DNA of 6,699 bases, taken from positions 1 to 6,699 of the forward strand of contig JBEBVI010000231.1 of assembly GCA_040392805.1 (NCBI GenBank), written 5' to 3'. The notes beneath the pieces were generated by a model that worked only from the letters and a program-made list of their open reading frames with translations, did not search any database and was not told where the DNA came from. The position numbers were made by a program, and so were the translations under genes. This document shows positions 1-5,172 of the stretch, one piece after another (within the stretch, counting starts at the first letter, position 1; each line of letters begins with the position of its first letter). The DNA is from Taibaiella helvus_B. Lineage in GTDB: Bacteria; Bacteroidota; Bacteroidia; Chitinophagales; Chitinophagaceae.

Positions 1-324
1 GAGGAGTTTAATATGCCACAGGCGCTGAAAAACCTGTACTATTCCAACGATTATGGACGTTGGTCGGTAAATGGTACGGTACCTGTCAATTTTATAGCCA
101 GCAACCACACCAGCGGCGGCAACTCAGGCAGCCCGGTGCTCAACAGGAAAGGGCAGCTGATCGGCATTAACTTCGACAGGATATGGCAGGGCACTATGAG
201 CGATATTTATTATGATCCGGCCGTTTGCAGGAATGTAAGCGTAGACATAAGATATGTGCTCTTTATTATAGAAAAATTCGGCAAAGCCGGATGGCTGTTA
301 GAAGAAATGAAACTTGTAAAATAA
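1..324 (+). CDS. dpp11: S46 family dipeptidyl-peptidase, DPP11-like, C-terminal fragment
   Basis: The reading frame is open from base 1, so the N-terminal part lies outside the window; 107 residues remain of a family usually about 700 long. The visible part holds the end of the chymotrypsin-like catalytic domain. GGNSGSP (visible residues 39-45) contains the nucleophile Ser42. It is followed by LIGINFDR and by the family C-terminus SVDIRYVLFIIEKFGKAGWL. S46 enzymes are periplasmic and remove dipeptides from peptide N-termini. Arg60 lies exactly 18 residues after the catalytic Ser, the same spacing as Ser655/Arg673 of Porphyromonas gingivalis DPP11, where Arg selects Asp/Glu at P1; DPP7 has Gly there. 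I infer acidic P1 specificity. The catalytic His and Asp cannot be seen. The family call is very secure, the DPP11 subtype good. Confidence 0.9.
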   Translation, partial: EEFNMPQALKNLYYSNDYGRWSVNGTVPVNFIASNHTSGGNSGSPVLNRKGQLIGINFDRIWQGTMSDIYYDPAVCRNVSVDIRYVLFIIEKFGKAGWLLEEMKLVK

Positions 325-341
325 ATTTTTAGAAAAGGGTG

Positions 342-560
342 TCTGAAAATAGCACGCAGATACAAATGAATTGTAAAAGCAATACTAAGTATATTAACCA
401 AAATAGCTTCCCTAAACACCGTCATGTCGACCCCTGCGCCTATGCTCAGGGCAGGCTCCGTGGAGATATCTCCCCGGACTTTGGAACCCGGAAGCTATTT
501 GGGTACCCTTACTGATCTGCGATTATCAGCACAATCAGTGTCATCTGTGTGCTATACAGA
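342..560. repeat. Outer long-distance inverted repeat around structured repeat copy 1
   Basis: The arm ATAGCACGCAGAT (349-361) pairs with ATCTGTGTGCTAT (543-555) over 13 positions, 12 Watson-Crick and one G-U when read on the plus strand. TCTG (342-345) and CAGA (557-560) extend it across a small internal loop. The arms enclose structured repeat copy 1 (398-503). This could be an older inverted-repeat element into which copy 1 was inserted, or the outermost stem of one composite element. The stretch around 524-555 resembles short intergenic repeats I remember from Bacteroidota, but no second copy lies in this window. Confidence 0.45.
398..503 (+). repeat. Structured intergenic repeat, copy 1 (REP/MITE-like)
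   Basis: The outer arms CCAAAATAGCTTCC (398-411) and GGAAGCTATTTGGG (490-503) are inverted copies matching at 13 of 14 positions. Inside is a second stem, CCTGC (433-437) with GCAGG (451-455), and the perfect 12-base palindrome GGAGATATCTCC (462-473). Bases 435-474 match 2760-2799 of copy 2 at 38 of 40 positions in the same orientation. No protein is encoded and no target-site duplication is evident. It is either a non-autonomous mobile or REP-like element or a structured RNA leader segment; it ends about 170 bases before the cyclotransferase start. Confidence 0.75.
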
Positions 561-673
561 TAACTTTTTTACCTGACGAATATGTAATTTGCAGGCTGGA
601 ATAATCAACTATTGCACAAGCCGGCACAACTATACCCGACATTACTTACCCGATAATTATCTTATAAAAGAAT

Positions 674-1690
674 ATGTATAAATATTTTCTTCCCCTTATT
701 TTATTTTACCATATATCATGCAGTAGCGGAGAAACCAACTTGCCTTCCGTTACCACAATACAGCGGAACAACAGTATTGCTATTACCCTGACTGATTTTG
801 ATGCACAACCCGGTATCATACTCGTTAACGATAAACCCCTTAAAGATATCAGTGGCACAGATATTGTTGTTTCAGATGACAATTATATACAACCCGGCAT
901 GAATACCATCAAAGTGGTTGTTCCCGGCAGTACGGATACTTTAGTTGACTCGGTATATTTCAGCTATGAGCTGAGTTACACCCTCGTAAAAGAGTATGAG
1001 CATGACATCGAAAAATTCACCCAGGGGCTTTTTATTGAAGGTAGCGATCTGTACGAATCTACCGGGCAGGAAGGTCACTCCGGTATCTGGAAAAGTACCA
1101 TAGGAGCAAACGAAATAAAAGCTTATCAATCCGTAAAAAACGATGACGCTATCTTCGGCGAAGGCATAGCAGCTATCGGCAACAACTTATATCAGCTGAG
1201 CTGGGAAAATCACCTCGTATTTGAATACGATAAAACGACTTTAAAGAAAAAGAGGACACTCAACTACCCTAAAGAAGGCTGGGGTTTAACGACGGATGGC
1301 GACACCCTTATCGCAAGCGATGGCTCCGAATGGCTGTATTTTATCAACCCCGCCGATTTCAGCATTTACAACCAGGTAGCCGTATCCGGCGCATCAGGTA
1401 AGGTAACCAACCTGAACGAGCTGGAATTAACGGGCCGACTGGTCATAGCCAATATATGGCAAAGCAATACCATTGTATTCATCGATAAAAATAATGGCAA
1501 TGTTCTGGCTACAGCCGATCTGACCGCACTGTCACAATCGGCACACCAGCAAAACCCTAAAGCCGATGTGCTGAACGGCATAGCCTACGACCCTTCCGAC
1601 AACACCCTGTTGGTAACCGGCAAGCTATGGCCCAAATATTACAGAATAAAATTAAATGAGAAATTTGACCAGTTAAAACAAGCCCCCTAA
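674..1690 (+). CDS. Glutaminyl-peptide cyclotransferase, plant/bacterial type, probable lipoprotein
   Basis: This enzyme converts N-terminal Gln of peptides into pyroglutamate. At 338 residues it has a hydrophobic N-terminus ending in HISC-SS, suggesting lipidation at Cys16, although the lipobox is poor (His at -3). A region at about 22-100 looks like an extra beta-sandwich domain. From about 102 the single-domain five-bladed propeller of the glutamine cyclotransferase family (PF05096) follows. FTQG (115-118), FGEG (161-164), Trp177, EGWGLT (201-206), LNELE (247-251), ANIW (259-262), LNGIAY (300-305) and TGK (315-317) line up at near-constant offset with the active-site Phe, Gln, Glu, Trp, Asn and Lys residues I recall for papaya cyclase. 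It is unrelated to the zinc-dependent mammalian-type cyclases known from oral Bacteroidota. The ATG at 674 is the only start giving a signal sequence. It is probably in the periplasm or on a membrane face. Confidence 0.92.
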   Translation: MYKYFLPLILFYHISCSSGETNLPSVTTIQRNNSIAITLTDFDAQPGIILVNDKPLKDISGTDIVVSDDNYIQPGMNTIKVVVPGSTDTLVDSVYFSYELSYTLVKEYEHDIEKFTQGLFIEGSDLYESTGQEGHSGIWKSTIGANEIKAYQSVKNDDAIFGEGIAAIGNNLYQLSWENHLVFEYDKTTLKKKRTLNYPKEGWGLTTDGDTLIASDGSEWLYFINPADFSIYNQVAVSGASGKVTNLNELELTGRLVIANIWQSNTIVFIDKNNGNVLATADLTALSQSAHQQNPKADVLNGIAYDPSDNTLLVTGKLWPKYYRIKLNEKFDQLKQAP

Positions 1691-1760
1691 ACATCATGAA
1701 ATAATGAACAATTACGAATCAATGAATAGTGGAAATCAGGAGAAGAATTTAATGCTATCG

Positions 1761-1802
1761 GTGATAAGTGATAAGTGATAAGTGATAGGTGATGGGTGAT
1801 AA
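1761..1802 (+). repeat. Heptamer tandem repeat, six units of GTGATAA
   Basis: Six consecutive 7-base units: GTGATAA three times, then GTGATAG, GTGATGG and GTGATAA. The array lies between the cyclotransferase stop (1690) and the kdsB start (1939) and is not translated. The first three units are exact, which fits slipped-strand copying and predicts copy-number variation among strains. It is about 137 bases upstream of the kdsB start, so an effect on kdsB transcription is possible but unsupported. Confidence 0.9.
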
Positions 1803-1938
1803 AATATAATTACAATAAATTAATTATTAAATCATGACTTGACATTCGCGCCTTCGTGGCCATATCCGGAAATTTATTTTGGCGGCATTACCTACTTCCA
1901 GATACAGCAAAAAACTTTCAACTAAAAAAAATTTCTTC

Positions 1939-2676
1939 TTGAAAAAAATAGCCCTCATTCCCGCCAGGTACGGAGCTACCCGCTTCCCCGGCAAGCTGAT
2001 GCAAACACTTGGCGGCAAGAGCGTAATCCTGAGAACCTACGAAGCTACTCTGGCAACCGGCTTATTCGACGATGTAGCCGTAGTATGCGACAACAAGATC
2101 ATATACGATGAGATTACGCGGAATAAAGGCAAAGCCATTATCAGCAGCCGCGAACATGAGTGTGGCACCGATCGTATTGCAGAAGCGCTTCCCCATTTTC
2201 CCGATGCCGGCATCATCGTCAACGTGCAAGGCGACGAGCCTTTTACCCAACCCGGTCCGTTGCAGGCCCTCCTCGCTGCATTCGATGGAGAAGAAGCTAA
2301 AGGAATACAGGTAGCTTCCCTTATGCAGCAGCTCACCGACCCCGCATGTATCAGCGATCCTAATTATGTCAAGGTTGCCGTGAGTATAAAAGGAGAAGCC
2401 CTCTTCTTCTCCCGTTCTCCAATTCCCTACCATAGGGATCAATCATTGCCTGCAGTATATTATGAACATATAGGCATATATGCCTTCAGAAGGGAAGCCC
2501 TGATACAATTCACCCAACTTCCCGTAAGCCCGCTGGAAGCCGTAGAAAAAATAGAATGCCTGCGTTACCTTGAAAATAGCATCCGCATGAAGATGATCGA
2601 AACAGACTATATGGGCATAGAAATTGACACACCAGAAGATATTATTAAAGCAGAGAAGTTTCTGAAAAATCAATAA
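1939..2676 (+). CDS. kdsB: CMP-Kdo synthetase (3-deoxy-manno-octulosonate cytidylyltransferase), TTG start
   Basis: KdsB couples CTP and Kdo (or 8-amino-Kdo) to give the CMP-sugar used by Kdo transferases in LPS synthesis; it is cytosolic. From TTG 1939 it has 245 residues, against 248 in E. coli. Visible motifs are IPARYGATRFPGKL (7-20, nucleotide loop), HECGTDRIAE (73-82), NVQGDEPF (95-102), FFSRSPIPYHRD (156-167), YEHIGIYAFR (175-184) and IDTPED (229-234). Asp99 and Asp230 are the expected Mg ligands. The frame is open from 1843 but has no in-frame ATG before Met21, which lies beyond the nucleotide loop. TTG 1939 gives MKKIALIPAR, the normal family start; TTG 1879 would add 20 atypical residues. 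No Shine-Dalgarno sequence is present. TATTTTG at 1875-1881 is one base short of a Bacteroidota -7 box. Because kdnB follows, the natural substrate may be Kdo8N, as for Shewanella KdsB. Confidence 0.95.
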   Translation: MKKIALIPARYGATRFPGKLMQTLGGKSVILRTYEATLATGLFDDVAVVCDNKIIYDEITRNKGKAIISSREHECGTDRIAEALPHFPDAGIIVNVQGDEPFTQPGPLQALLAAFDGEEAKGIQVASLMQQLTDPACISDPNYVKVAVSIKGEALFFSRSPIPYHRDQSLPAVYYEHIGIYAFRREALIQFTQLPVSPLEAVEKIECLRYLENSIRMKMIETDYMGIEIDTPEDIIKAEKFLKNQ

Positions 2677-2724
2677 TCAATTACGAATCCATTATGTCTT
2701 TACTTTGTGCCGTTGTATAATAGT

Positions 2725-2859
2725 CAAAATAACTTCCTCAAGTACCATCATGCCTACCTTGCGCCTATGCTCAGGGTAGGCTCCGTGGAGACATCTCCCA
2801 GGTTTACCCCATTGAGATGTGTACTATCTCATGGGGCTTGGAAACGTGGAAGTTATTTC
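2725..2859 (+). repeat. Structured intergenic repeat, copy 2
   Basis: The outer arms AAATAACTTCC (2727-2737) and GGAAGTTATTT (2848-2858) are perfect 11-base inverted copies. An inner stem pairs CCTACC (2753-2758) with GGTAGG (2775-2780). Bases 2760-2799 match copy 1 (435-474) at 38 of 40 positions. Compared with copy 1, the outer pair G406/C495 has become A2732/T2853 and the inner pair G436/C452 has become A2756/T2777, so both changes keep the pairing. The copy is longer because of an extra hairpin at 2807-2836. It fills much of the gap between kdsB and kdnB and ends about 100 bases before the kdnB ATG. Confidence 0.75.
2807..2836. repeat. Hairpin present only in repeat copy 2
   Basis: CCCCATTGAGAT (2807-2818) pairs with ATCTCATGGGG (2826-2836) as 11 base pairs with one bulged T and a 7-base loop. 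Copy 1 has only 15 bases between the shared core and the right arm, whereas copy 2 has 48, so this hairpin accounts for nearly all the extra length. No T tract follows on either strand, so it does not look like an intrinsic terminator. Confidence 0.7.
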
Positions 2860-2956
2860 AACACAGTTACGTTGCGACTTCCTGGCGTTCGTTGCGGGAA
2901 ATTATTCCTTGCTTTTACTCTTTATCTTTAACTTCAACTAAAAAGCTTAACTAAAC

Positions 2957-4033
2957 ATGTCATTCAGAAATTTTAAAATGGTAGACTACGTAGTGTTCGG
3001 ACGGGGAGCATTAATGCAGTTAGACGAGATCCTGGCACCGCAACGTAATAACCAGTCGCCCATGATCTTCTTTGTAGATCAGTATTTCGAAGATAAAACA
3101 GCATTTTTATCCAAGCTACCATTAAGAGGCAACGATAAAATAATCATCATAGATGTAACCCACGAACCTAAAACCACATATGTAGACCGGCTCGCACTGG
3201 AGCTTCGCGAAGAATTCGGATCAGTAAGCGGTATTATCGGTATCGGCGGAGGAAGCGTGATGGATATGACCAAAGCTGTTTCCTTAATGATGACCAACCC
3301 CGGCTCATCAGCTGACTACCAGGGTTGGGACCTGGTAAAATTTCCAGGCGTATATAAGGCAGGCATCCCCACTATATCCGGGACAGGTGCCGAGGTAAGC
3401 CGTACTACCGTACTGACAGGGCCTGTACGTAAATTAGGTATGAACTCAGATTATACGCCCTTTAACCAGATTGTCTTAGATCCCGATCTGATTAAAACAG
3501 TCCCATCCAACCAACGCTTTTATACCGCAATGGATTGTTTTATACATTGTGTTGAATCGCTTACCGGCACCTACCTCAATGCCTTCAGTAAAGCATACGG
3601 TGAAAAGGCACAGGATCTCTGCGAAGAGATATTCCTCTCGAAAAAAACGTGGGATAAAGAATCCGACGAAAAGCTGATGATGGCTTCATATGCCGGCGGA
3701 ATGAGCATTGCCTATTCCCAGGTAGGTGTAGCCCACGCGGTCAGCTACGGACTCTCCTACCTGTTAGGCACCAAACATGGTATCGGAAACTGTATCGTAT
3801 TCGATAAATTAGAAGAGTTCTATCCTGAAGGGGTGTCGCTATTCAAAAAAATGACTGATCTCCACCAGATTGATATTCCTCAAGGCATTACAAAAGGATT
3901 GCAGGACGAAGACTTCGAAAAAATGATTGATGTCTCCTTAGGCATGGTGCCACTTTGGGAGAATGCTTTAGGCAAGGACTGGCAAACAAAAATGACCCGC
4001 GAACGCCTGAGAGCCCTATACGAAAAGCTGTAA
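2957..4033 (+). CDS. kdnB: KdnB, Kdo 8-oxidase (iron-containing alcohol dehydrogenase fold)
   Basis: In Shewanella oneidensis, KdnB oxidises the C8 hydroxyl of Kdo to the aldehyde; the PLP enzyme KdnA then aminates it to Kdo8N, which KdsB activates. This protein has 358 residues, typical of the group. The N-terminal dinucleotide-type domain holds IGIGGGSVMDMTKA (94-107) and ISGTGAEVSRT (140-150). The C-terminal helical domain has all four metal ligands with iron-ADH spacing: Asp193-x3-His197 and His260-x13-His274. Segments such as NPGSSADYQGWDLVK, GPVRKLGMNSDYT, MMASYAGGMSIAYSQVG and KHGIGNCIVFD match the KdnB subgroup as I recall it rather than general alcohol dehydrogenases. The ATG at 2957 gives the expected MSFRNFK start. 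kdsB lies upstream but 280 bases away, so separate transcription is possible; TATCTTTA (2923-2930) is a weak -7 candidate. KdnA is not in the window. Confidence 0.9.
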   Translation: MSFRNFKMVDYVVFGRGALMQLDEILAPQRNNQSPMIFFVDQYFEDKTAFLSKLPLRGNDKIIIIDVTHEPKTTYVDRLALELREEFGSVSGIIGIGGGSVMDMTKAVSLMMTNPGSSADYQGWDLVKFPGVYKAGIPTISGTGAEVSRTTVLTGPVRKLGMNSDYTPFNQIVLDPDLIKTVPSNQRFYTAMDCFIHCVESLTGTYLNAFSKAYGEKAQDLCEEIFLSKKTWDKESDEKLMMASYAGGMSIAYSQVGVAHAVSYGLSYLLGTKHGIGNCIVFDKLEEFYPEGVSLFKKMTDLHQIDIPQGITKGLQDEDFEKMIDVSLGMVPLWENALGKDWQTKMTRERLRALYEKL

Positions 4034-4074
4034 AAATTTGAGATGGAAATTTGAAAGCTATTATCGTATGTTAA

Positions 4075-4242
4075 ATGATTCGCAGTGGCAACGGGACGCA
4101 AGGAGGTAACGATTTTGCAGGCTTAGGACGTCAGCTCTCTGCCCCGGTGGTATCATCACGCACTGAAATCGAGGTCAGGTCTGGTATTCATATGGCTGAT
4201 ATGAAGAGAAGCCATAGCTTATCACAGGTTTTCAGCTTTTAA
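4075..4242 (+). CDS. Doubtful 55-residue hypothetical ORF
   Basis: ATG 4075 to TAA 4240-4242 encodes 55 residues beginning MIRSGNGTQGGNDFAG and ending RSHSLSQVFSF. I recognise no family, signal peptide or membrane segment. In its favour, it fills the more G+C-rich part of the gap and codes in the same direction as its neighbours. Against it, it is short, has no ribosome-binding signal, and its AAGGAGGT lies inside the frame. It could be a remnant of a longer gene or the chance reading of a structured RNA. Confidence 0.2.
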   Translation: MIRSGNGTQGGNDFAGLGRQLSAPVVSSRTEIEVRSGIHMADMKRSHSLSQVFSF

Positions 4243-4312
4243 GGTTAAGCTAAAAAGTTGTTTTGATACAAAAATGACCCGTAACTTCATACCATAAATA
4301 AAATAAACAGTA

Positions 4313-4366
4313 CTCCTTTCCCGGCAATTTTATCCCGACTGCATTGCCGGAGTGGGAGATAAGATA
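4313..4366. repeat. Inverted repeat just upstream of the DUF488 start
   Basis: CCGGCAAT (4321-4328) and ATTGCCGG (4343-4350) are perfect 8-base inverted copies around a 14-base loop. CTCC (4313-4316) and GGAG (4355-4358) extend the stem after an unpaired stretch. The core ends 32 bases before ATG 4382. No T tract follows on the plus strand, so it is more likely a leader hairpin or a protein-binding palindrome than a terminator. It also overlaps the alternative GTG start at 4352, which argues against using that start. Confidence 0.5.
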
Positions 4367-4381
4367 AGGCAGTACCGGAAA

Positions 4382-4930
4382 ATGCCCGCAGAACAAACAC
4401 ATACGATCTATACCATAGGCCATTCCACACATAGCGGCGATGACTTTATAAAGATGCTACAGTCTTTTAATATCAGGATACTGGCAGATATACGCCGCTT
4501 TCCCGGCTCGAGGAAATATCCCTGGTTTAACCAGGAAGCATTAAAGGAACAGCTCAACAAAAATGGAATAGAATATGTGCATATAGAAGACTTGGGTGGA
4601 AGAAGAAAACCCGCGGCAGATTCCCGTAATACACTATGGCGCAATGACTCTTTCCGGGGCTATGCCGATTATATGGAGACCGCAGCTTTTCAGAAAGCAG
4701 TCTCCACCCTGGAGGCTCTTGCATTACGACAGTCCACAGCATATATGTGCTCGGAGGCCGTTTGGTGGCGTTGTCACCGGGCATTGGTATCCGATTATCT
4801 GAAAGCGAGGGGATGGAAGGTGTGGCATATTATGTCTGTAAATAAAAAGGAAGAGCATCCTTATACTTCTGTTGCACGCATCACGGGTGAACATGTTGAT
4901 TATTCAGACCGGCATTTATTCAATCAATAA
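4382..4930 (+). CDS. DUF488 family protein
   Basis: A 182-residue cytosolic protein of the DUF488 family, whose biochemical role is not established to my knowledge. Family motifs are clear and in order: TIGHS (11-15), ADIRRFPGSRKYPWFN (35-50), GIEYVHIEDLGGRR (62-75), FRGYADYM (91-98) and YMCSEAVWWRCHR (121-133), then SDYLKARGWKVWHI. The conserved Cys/Glu/Cys/His cluster in the last motif suggests a catalytic or metal-binding site, but that is inference. I chose ATG 4382 because it places TIGHS close to the N-terminus as usual; GTG 4352 would add ten residues and overlap a hairpin. The next gene starts 9 bases after the stop, so the two probably share a transcript. Confidence 0.9.
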   Translation: MPAEQTHTIYTIGHSTHSGDDFIKMLQSFNIRILADIRRFPGSRKYPWFNQEALKEQLNKNGIEYVHIEDLGGRRKPAADSRNTLWRNDSFRGYADYMETAAFQKAVSTLEALALRQSTAYMCSEAVWWRCHRALVSDYLKARGWKVWHIMSVNKKEEHPYTSVARITGEHVDYSDRHLFNQ

Positions 4931-4939
4931 AATATAACT

Positions 4940-5149
4940 ATGAAACAGCAATTTAAAGTAGGTGACAAAGTGATCTGGAATTCTGAGGCGGGAAAGGTTT
5001 CAGGCACGATCATTAAAATACATACCAAAGATTTTAAATACAAAGGTTATACGCATCATGCAACGGAGGAAGAGCCGCAATACGAGATTAAAAGTGACAA
5101 AACCGATCATATAGCCGCTCACAAGGGTTCGGCACTGACCAGGATCTGA
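4940..5149 (+). CDS. DUF2945 / hypervirulence-associated TUDOR-domain protein
   Basis: A 69-residue protein that is essentially one small beta-barrel domain. VGDKVIWNSEAGKVSGTI (7-24), YKGYTHHATEEEPQYEIKSD (34-53) and HIAAHKGSALTRI (57-69) are the hallmarks of PF11160 (DUF2945, also called HVA1 TUDOR). The fold suggests binding of a nucleic acid or a partner protein; no function is established for the bacterial single-domain members as far as I know. There is no signal peptide, so it is cytosolic. It follows the DUF488 gene by 9 bases without its own visible promoter and is probably translated from the same mRNA. It converges on glycyl-tRNA synthetase across a 122-base gap. Confidence 0.9.
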   Translation: MKQQFKVGDKVIWNSEAGKVSGTIIKIHTKDFKYKGYTHHATEEEPQYEIKSDKTDHIAAHKGSALTRI

Positions 5150-5172
5150 CGAATATCTGTCCGTGTTAAGTC

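Larger units (their letters stand above)
325..673. other. Non-coding region upstream of the cyclotransferase gene
   Basis: This 349-base gap has no plausible gene; the only frame of any length is a minus-strand one overlapping the peptidase end, without family features. About two thirds is taken up by two nested inverted repeats, listed separately (342-560 and 398-503). The remaining 561-673 is A/T-rich leader before the ATG at 674. I found no good TAnnTTTG-type Bacteroidota -7 box there, no Shine-Dalgarno sequence and no terminator hairpin with a T tract after the peptidase stop. Confidence 0.6.
4034..4381. other. Mostly unassigned intergenic region before the DUF488 gene
   Basis: This 348-base gap separates kdnB from the DUF488 gene. 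Its first half (about 4075-4242) is richer in G+C than the A/T-rich second half and holds a 55-codon ORF plus AAGGAGGT (4100-4107), a perfect Shine-Dalgarno-like octamer with no usable start after it. A weak hairpin pairs AGCTT (4234-4238) with AAGCT (4247-4251). The second half ends in the inverted repeat 4313-4366. I tried to read the G+C-rich part as a known riboswitch and could not pair it convincingly. Neither copy of the structured repeat recurs here. Confidence 0.5.

Noticed and set aside
1839..1867. TTGACA followed by a -10-like TATCCG before kdsB
   Set aside because: The -10 match is poor, and Bacteroidota housekeeping promoters do not use the E. coli consensus.
1879..1938. Upstream TTG start for kdsB
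   Set aside because: It adds 20 residues unlike the family N-terminus; TTG 1939 gives the normal start and length.
2062..2442. Minus-strand frames of 99 and 126 codons inside kdsB
   Set aside because: They are shadows of kdsB, which has every family motif on the plus strand.
2923..2930. TATCTTTA as a -7 promoter box for kdnB
   Set aside because: It is close to TAnnTTTG, but no TTTG-type -33 box lies at the right distance, so it is mentioned only as a weak candidate.
2707..2931. 74-codon plus-strand frame between kdsB and kdnB
   Set aside because: It begins at a non-ATG codon and runs through repeat copy 2; its peptide is the translation of a palindromic non-coding element.
4083..4170. Possible riboswitch: GGGACGCAAGG recalls the c-di-GMP-I (GEMM) motif
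   Set aside because: The rest of the consensus and its paired stems are missing, and I could not fold a convincing aptamer.
4352..4381. GTG start for the DUF488 protein
   Set aside because: ATG 4382 puts the conserved TIGHS at the usual place, and the GTG overlaps the arm of an inverted repeat.
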